Below are positions 57,985 to 64,000 of a DNA stretch of 64,000 nucleotides, piece after piece. The number at the start of each line of letters is the position of its first letter. Positions within the stretch are counted from its first letter, which is position 1. Source of the DNA: Camarhynchus parvulus (lineage: Eukaryota > Chordata > Aves > Passeriformes > Thraupidae); the NCBI RefSeq assembly GCF_901933205.1, contig NC_044585.1:1240001-1304000 (forward strand). The letters are read 5' to 3'. Under the pieces are notes generated by a model that saw only the letters and a list, made by a program, of their open reading frames with translations, was not told where the DNA came from and searched no databases. Made by a program: the position numbers and the translations under genes.

Positions 57985-58285
57985 GGGGTCAGGCTCTTTT
58001 CCCAGGGAACAAGAGACAGGACAAGGGAAATGGCCTCAAGTTGCCCAAAGGGAGGTTTAGGTTGGATATTAGGGAAAATTATTCATAGAAAGGGTGGCAA
58101 GGCATTGGAACAGGCTGCCCAGGGCTGTGGTGGAGTCCTCATCCCTTTAAATGTTAAAAAAATGTGAGTGTGTGACACCTGGGGACATGGGTTAGTGCTG
58201 ACCTTTGGCAGTGCTGAGGGAGCAGTTGGACTTGGTGATCTTACAGAGCATATCCAACCTTAACCACTCCATCTTCCTCTGATTC
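57985..58285 (+). mobile_element. CR1 LINE 3' fragment
   Basis: GGTCAGGCTCTTTTCCCAGG through GGTGATCTTACAGAGCATAT and CCTCTGATTCTAAG. Moderately diverged. Confidence 0.85.
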
Positions 58286-59089
58286 TAAGGCTTTTAAAAT
58301 GTCTTTAAGCTCCTGTGATTTCATCTTTTAGAAACTCAGCTACTCAGCCAAGAGCCTGCTCAGGGCAGGGCAGGAACCTGTGACACAGAGCCAGCAGTGA
58401 AGCCAGCAGTGAAGCCACCAAATGGTCAAGGACAAAGCCGGAAGGGGATTTTTGGGTGCTGGAACAGAGGCTGTGGGGCTGGAAGGGAGTCTGAGGGGTC
58501 ATCTGTCCATCTCCTGGCCTCCAGTCTCATTTGGGCAGCTTCAAACACCCTCAGCTCTCTGGGCTAGGCTGTCCTACGAGGAAAAATGCAATCTTCCTAC
58601 ATCTACCCTAAAAAAGGCTTTGCCAAAATTCCAGCTCCATACCTAGGACAGTCCCTGACACTGTTTGAGGACTGGGATGTGGGAGGTTTGAGAGCACAGC
58701 CCAGCATATCTCAGGATGTCATTTTCTGGCTCAGGCTCCCCAGCTTAGCAAGTGTTTGTCCCTGCTGCAGATCCCAGATCCTGCTGTGCCAGGGCAGACA
58801 GGCCCCAGGGCAGCAGTTAATCCCTGTCCTGAAACAGAGATAATTTCCACCCTGTGCTCCCAGGCACACAGTAAATCCAGCCTGGATTTCCTCTCCCCTG
58901 TGTGGGCACACGCTGCTCCTGCTCCAGCACTGTCCCAGCACGTTCCATGGCCACTTCCAAGGAAGGGTTCAGCAGTGGTTCAGAGCAGATCCATGAAAAC
59001 TGTCTGGCTCAATGCCATAACTACCCTGTCCCACCACACTCGGGTTTATTTCTCCCTCCTTGGACTTTTACACTTCACCTGGAGCTCCT

Positions 59090-59402
59090 TGATGGAGAGG
59101 GACTTTGAGCAAGGGTGTGGAGGGACAGGACACAGGGAATTGCTTCCCACTGCCAGAGGGCAGGGATGGATGGGATATTGGGAAAAAAACATTCCCTGGG
59201 AGATAGGGAGGCCCTGGAATAGGCTATGCAGAGCAGCTGGGGCTGCCCCTGGATCCCTGGCAGTGCCCAAGGCCAGTCTGGACATTGGGGCTGGGAGCAG
59301 CCTGGGACAGTGGGAGGTGTCCCTGCCCATTGCAGGGGATAGGATGAGATCACCTTTAAGTTCTCTTCCCACCCAAACCATCTTGTGATTCCATGATTCT
59401 TT
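59090..59402 (+). mobile_element. CR1 LINE 3' fragment
   Basis: GATGGAGAGGGACTTTGAGC through TCTTGTGATTCCATGATTCT. Confidence 0.9.
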
Positions 59403-60467
59403 GTCAGCCAGCACCTCCAAGCATGTGGAGATGCCACCCATCCCTCAGAGCTGTGACCTGTCCTCAGAAGGAGCCACCCCTCCCTATGCCCATGGGAGGG
59501 CTGTGCCCGTTGTTCAGCTGGGCTGCTCCTGCCCTGTGCCAGGGGCTGCTCTCCAGGAAGGTGTCCCATCTGCTCCCTTCCCAAAAACCCCAGGGCTGGG
59601 ATGCCTTTCCCTCATCCAGCCTGGCTGGAGCAGCACCAGGCTCAGCACATGGGCAGCTGTCAGAGTGGTGGGAAACCAAATCCTTCCTGGGGCTGGAGCA
59701 GAGGGATAACACCAGGCTGAGATCATGGCCTGGAATACCCAGAGAGAGGGTCACCACAGCCAGCCACCCCTCCCACGGACAACACAACCCCAATCCCAGC
59801 AGGAATGCTGCCCTGGAGCCCCCAGCTACTGTCACCACTGCACAGGCACACACACGGCCACACTGGGAGCACCACACAGCACTGGATCCAAGGTGGGAAA
59901 GGCAAAGCCATGGGTGGAGCCGGGGCCCGGTTAGACCCCAGTGCCAGCAGTGAGTCAGGGGGCTGGGATAGGCAGGAGCCCCTGGGGAGGGCTCCCGAGC
60001 CGGCCATGCTGCAGGTGGCAGGTTTGCAGGTCTCCCTCCTCCTCCCAACACTCCCCGCTGTGAAAAAGCCTCTGGAATGTGAGCCCGGAAAGCAAACACG
60101 CTCCCGGCCAGAGCAGGGGCCGCTGGCTGATAACTGCGGGTCCTTTGTGTCCTTTTTGGGATGGGCACCACTCCAGCCGCACCTGGGGCACCTTGGCAAG
60201 GGTGGCAGCAGCGGTGGCACGCCGGGCACACCCCGGAGAGCTGCCCGCCCTTCACCCGTGTGCTGGGAAGGAGCCGTTCCTCAGGTGCTGCTGGAAACAG
60301 TCCCAAATCACTGCCCTACTAATGGGAAAAATCGCTGTTTGGGAAAGAGGGCGGGAACCAGTGGGGATTTTCCGGGGGAAGTGGGGTTGTGTTTTTGTGT
60401 TTAAGTGAGTCACCAGGGTGGAGAGGGGAGGGACAAGCAACACATGGTGTGACTTTGGGGGCTGTCC

Positions 60468-60543
60468 TGGGCAGGGCAAGGAGCTGAACTCGATGATCCT
60501 TGTGGGTCCTTTCCAACCCAGGATATTCCATGATTCCATGACT
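60468..60543 (+). mobile_element. Short CR1 LINE 3' end, second subfamily
   Basis: GATGATCCTTGTGGGTCCTT then ATATTCCATGATTCCATGA. Confidence 0.82.
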
Positions 60544-60859
60544 CAGGGGACAGGATGCTCCAATGTCGCGGCACCCCAGGGCAGGGCAAAGCACCCAGCC
60601 CTTCTCCGGACACTTGTGGTCAGTGACTGCTCTCTGTGTCACTGCATCCCCCCCGTGTCCTGTGGGGTGTCCCAGTGCCAGCCCTGGGGCTGCCAAGCCA
60701 CAGCTGTCCCTGCTGGAGCTGGAGATGCTGGACACAGCTTCCCAAGAGCTGCCACATCCTGAGGCACATCTGTGCCTCACTTTCCTATCCCTGCACTGGG
60801 TGCTCCTCCCTTCCTTCCTTCTTGGCCAGGAGATCGCTGGGAGCCAAGGGTGGAGTACA

Positions 60860-62451
60860 ACAAAAATAGAGCTTTATTTTGGGACAAGTGCAATCGGAGC
60901 TGGGTCCTTCGGCCCCGGCGTGGAGATACAAGTGTGGCAATGGCGACCACAGCCCCGGCAGTGGTGCCAGGCACACACACCAGCTTGTCCCTTTGCCATG
61001 GCGAGCGTGTGCTGTGTCACAGCCCAGCACTGTCCCGTGTCACAGCCCACCACTGTCCTGGAGCGATGGCAGCAGGTCCAGGCTGCTCCCGTGCCCTCGG
61101 CTGGGCTCTCACCATCTCTGCCACGGATGCCAGTCTGCAGCGAGCTGGGAGGGGTGGGGACAGCTGTGGGGGCTCAGGGGCGTGGTGGCGACAAGGACAA
61201 CATCGGCAGCACCACCGGCAGCCCCGTGGGATTGTCACGACACGGTGGGGATGGGGACAGGAGAGGGGACACACCCGCCCTGTCCTGGGCCTTCGGTTCG
61301 GCCACGAGAACTGAGTGTACACAGAGAGCCAGGGGCCACTCCAGCCAGCAGAGCTCAGTAGTGACACACACACAGACACACAGACACACACACAGACACA
61401 CAGACTGTCTGTTTCCCCAGGTGGGACAGCAGCTGGACGCACAGAGCTGTGTATCCAGAGCTGTGTCCAGAGCCATGTCCCTGGGCCCTGTGTGCACACA
61501 GGGACACGTGCAGAGCCAGTGCACAGCGGGACCTGCCAGCAGCACACACCTGCACACACACACACACACACACAGAGCTGTGCACGCCCAGCCTGCACAC
61601 ACCAGCACACGTGTGCCACACAGACACTGTGCACACACCTGTGTACGGCCTGGGGCAATGCACACGTGCCCACAAGCACGAGACCTGCTTGCACACAGAG
61701 CCTGTGCACACCAACACGTGCACACCAATGCATGCACACCAACATGTGCACACAGGCCTGTGCACACCAACACGTGCACACCAATGCATGTACACCAACA
61801 TGTGCACACCAACACATGCATACAGAGCTGTGCACACCAATGTGTGCAGTGTCATACACATTAACACACACATGTCCCACACAGGGCCATGCTCACGCCT
61901 GCAGAGCCTGTGCACACTCACAAGCACAGAGCTGTGACAGACCCACTCACACCCAAGTGTGCAATTCCACACACGTGCACACAGCAGTGCACACATCACG
62001 TGTGCACATCAGCACATCCATGTGCACAGTGCTGTGCAAAGCAGGGCGTGTACATCACTTCTGGGCACACCAGAAAACACATGTGCACACAACCATGCAC
62101 ACTGACACGTGTGCACCTCAGCAGCTGTGTGTGCACACAGAGCCATGCACAGTGGCACACGCATGCACAGAGTCACACACACACTGGACACATGTACACA
62201 GTCACACACACCCTGGCACACACTGCACAGAGTCACATAGCCTGGCACACAGTCACACACCCTGGCGCACATGCGCACAGTCACACACCCTGGACACACG
62301 TGCACAGTGACACTCATTGGCACACAGACGTGCACAGAAGAGTCACACACCCTGGCACACACGTGCACAGTGACACTCACTGGCACACACACGTGCACAG
62401 CGCTCCCCCAGAGCCCTCCCGGCCCCTCCCCGCCCCTCACCCCGCGGGTCC
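60860..62451 (-). other. SLC35E4: Probable SLC35E4 3' UTR with CA-rich tract; poly(A) signal near 60877
   Basis: The first good minus-strand AATAAA below the stop codon is at about 60881-60876 (plus strand TTTATT), followed by a T/GT-rich stretch typical of a cleavage region. Before it lies about 1 kb of CA/TG-rich sequence (61.36-62.4 kb) and a more ordinary GC-rich segment with several CpGs (60.9-61.3 kb). The UTR length of about 1.6 kb is inferred. Confidence 0.5.
61360..62402. repeat. CA-rich low-complexity tract with GTGCACAC/CATGCACAC-like units
   Basis: The tract starts with a (CACACAGA)-type repeat at 61362-61404 and includes a pure (CA)n run at about 61552-61573. It continues as irregular units such as GTGCACACCAA, TGCACACCAACA and AGTCACACACCCTGG, ending just before the SLC35E4 stop codon. 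It generates long open frames rich in Thr/His on the plus strand and Cys/Val on the minus strand that have no protein character. Confidence 0.9.
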
Positions 62452-62879
62452 CTACTCGTGGCGCGGGTGCCGCCGCAGCCCGCGCAGGCCCCAGCAGGCG
62501 GCCAGGAGCCGGGGCTGGTGGTACAGCACCATCCCCGCCAGCGTCAGCGCCACGCCGGCATAGCCCAGCGCGCCCAGCCGCGTGCCAAACAGCAGCCACG
62601 ACAGCAGCAGGTTGCCCACCACGGTGAGGCTGCCCAGGAGGTGCAGCGTGAGGGCAGACGTGAGGGACAGGAGGCAGGAGGTGGCCAGGTTGTAGAGGAC
62701 GGAGCCCAGGCAGCTGAGCAGGACGCAGCCCCAGAGCGCGGCGTCGGGGCGAAGGACGCCCTGCCACGAGGGGCCCAGCTCCAGCGCCACGGCCGCCCCG
62801 AACAGCAGCACGAAGCTGGGCAGGGACGTCAGGCCCAGCAGGGACAGCGCGTCCAGACGGTCCTCCTGCAGCAGCACAC
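62452..62879 (-). CDS. SLC35E4: SLC35E4 last coding exon (C-terminal half)
   Basis: SLC35E4 is an orphan multi-pass transporter of the SLC35 (DMT, triose-phosphate/nucleotide-sugar) family, expected in the Golgi/ER membrane. The exon starts after an acceptor (gtccccccag, ag at 62881-62880) and encodes 141 residues: [20 protein letters not shown], then four or so hydrophobic helices, including [20 protein letters not shown] and [20 protein letters not shown], then [17 protein letters not shown] and a basic tail. Human SLC35E4 (from memory) has ALLQEERLDAVTLL and SALTVHVLGNLTVVGNL at the same places, with a similar remaining length. Exon 1, which should contain a motif like SSLNKWIFTVHGF, is not in the remaining 1.1 kb and must lie off the right edge. 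Confidence 0.95.
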
Positions 62880-64000
62880 CTGGGGGGACAGGGGCACGGT
62901 CAGTGGGACGTCCCACGGGAACACGCACCTGCTGCAGGGACACCCAGCACCCACGGGAGACAGGGAAGTAAAGAGATCCCAAATGTCACCGGGAAGGGGA
63001 AAATGAAGGGGGGCAGGTCCTTCCACAGGCTAGGGGTGCCCTGGTTTGGGGAGGGCCCAGTTTAGAGGTTCCCTGGTTTGGATGTGTCTCTGTTCAGGAG
63101 TCCCTCATTTCTGGGATTCCTTGTTAGGGGTGTCCCACTCTGGGGATGCCCTGATTCCGAGGGTGTCTGCTTTCACGGGTGCCTGTGGTTGGGAGGGTTG
63201 GACAGGGCAGCTTTCCCAGCCCGTTTTGGAGCTTTTGTCCCCATGTCCCCTCCTCCAGGTCATCCGAGGACAGTGGGGACAGCAGGCACAGCAGGGCTGG
63301 CTGCCACACGCAGACATGCCCTTACCCTCCCCAGGGCCACTGTCCATGTCCCACCGGGGTGAAAGGGTGACAGGACAGTGGCACAAGGACCAGTGGTGTC
63401 CCTTGGGGGGCCACAGCCACAGCACCCCACTACAGCCATGGAGCCCTTGGAGTGGGCACAGGGCCCCATGCCAGAGCCTGTCCCCATGGTGCCCCGAGTC
63501 ACAGGGTCCAGAGGAAACGCTCCCTTCCCAGCCAGAACCATTCCAGCTGGCTCCTCACTGCCCTGTGCCCAGGACACCATGGCCCGGGTGGCACCATGGC
63601 CACCTTGGGAAGGGGAGACTCGCAGGGAGTCCAGCAGCCCACAGGGATGGGACAGGCTGGGTGTCCCTGAGCCAAGCTAGGGCACTTCCACCTCCTATGG
63701 CCCAAGGACACCACAGGGACACTAATGGTGTCACCACGGACAAACTAAAGTCATGTCACCTCAGGACATGGCCACAAGCACGACACAGCCTGGAGAGGGG
63801 CAAGGGTGGCTCTGGGGTGATACAAGGGTGGCACCAAGGCCAACAGGGACAGCAGGTGGCACTGGGACTGGGATGAAACTGGGAGCCAGAGTGCCACCAT
63901 GGTTGGGGTGACACCGTGGCCAGGGTGGGCAGGGAGTGTCAAAGCACAAAGGAGGGATTAGGGTGACACCAGTGATAGGATGGGGTGGCACTGGGGCTGG
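62880..64000 (-). other. SLC35E4: SLC35E4 intron 1 (partial)
   Basis: GC-rich sequence beyond the acceptor of the last exon. It shows imperfect short repeats (ccctggtttggg and ggtgtcccxxxtggg types at 63030-63200, and ggggtgacacc-like repeats at 63820-63990) but no exon and no CR1 copy that I can recognise. Confidence 0.7.

Larger units (their letters stand above)
58290..60860. other. Intergenic, no gene seen apart from CR1 pieces
   Basis: Long open frames on the minus strand (for example 59464-60306) are GC-driven and show no domain or splice support. Confidence 0.55.

Noticed and set aside
59464..60306. 280-codon minus-strand frame
   Set aside because: No recognisable domain, no exon structure, and composition typical of GC-rich intergenic DNA.
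60563..61864. 433-codon plus-strand frame with His/Thr/Cys repeats
   Set aside because: The second half is the CA-rich tract; open frames in other phases and on the other strand are equally long.
40400..62450. DUSP18, expected beside SLC35E4 by human order
   Set aside because: No dual-specificity phosphatase signature (HCxxGxxRS) seen in the open frames of this interval.
62880..64000. Search for SLC35E4 exon 1
   Set aside because: No frame resembling the N-terminal transmembrane half; taken to lie beyond the window.

Overview
This is vertebrate nuclear DNA, almost certainly from a bird and probably from a songbird. The genes are intron-containing and GC-rich, with CpG-island promoters. The dominant interspersed repeat is the avian LINE CR1, with at least 35 pieces in both orientations; many carry the typical 3' end made of short ATTCTGTG-like repeats. 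Three solo LTRs resemble endogenous retrovirus families that I associate with passerines. There are no prokaryotic genes, operons or CRISPR arrays. Family names come from memory and were not searched.

Layout. All recognised genes run on the minus strand. (1) 1-40138 is the 5' part of OSBP2 (ORP4, oxysterol-binding protein 2). Coding exon 1 is at 39873-40138 in a CpG island, intron 1 is about 25.9 kb, and exon 2 is at 13756-13964. Everything left of 13756 is intron 2, and later exons lie off the left edge. The two exons together encode the N-terminal region and the PH domain. (2) 41977-48.8 kb is DRC10 (IQCD), a subunit of the nexin-dynein regulatory complex of motile cilia. It has four in-frame coding exons totalling 399 residues, a CpG-island promoter with an RFX X-box-like site, and a poly(A) signal that overlaps its stop codon. 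(3) 54856-55949 is a small two-exon gene for a 130-residue coiled-coil protein that I do not recognise. It ends in a very short 3' UTR and has an X-box-like motif about 210 bp upstream, so a ciliary role is a reasonable guess only. (4) 62452-62879 is the last coding exon of SLC35E4, a nucleotide-sugar/triose-phosphate-type transporter of the SLC35 family. It probably has a 1.6 kb CA-rich 3' UTR ending near 60.86 kb; exon 1 is off the right edge.

Between the genes lie CR1 copies, several minisatellites (22 bp at 13.3-13.76 kb, about 30 bp at 11.2 kb, 12 bp at 21.5 kb, about 39 bp at 23.3-24.2 kb, a GGGACC-type array at 48.6 kb, CA-rich at 61.3-62.4 kb) and the solo LTRs. Two LTRs have intact target-site duplications.

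The most unusual observation is that the 22-bp minisatellite in OSBP2 intron 2 starts inside exon 2. Its unit contains the real 5' splice site, so the array holds about seven near-perfect copies of the exon 2 donor. The OSBP2, DRC10 and SLC35E4 products are not known to act in one pathway; their proximity reflects chromosome history. DRC10 sits between OSBP2 and SLC35E4 here, whereas in human (from memory) IQCD is on chromosome 12 and the other two are on chromosome 22.
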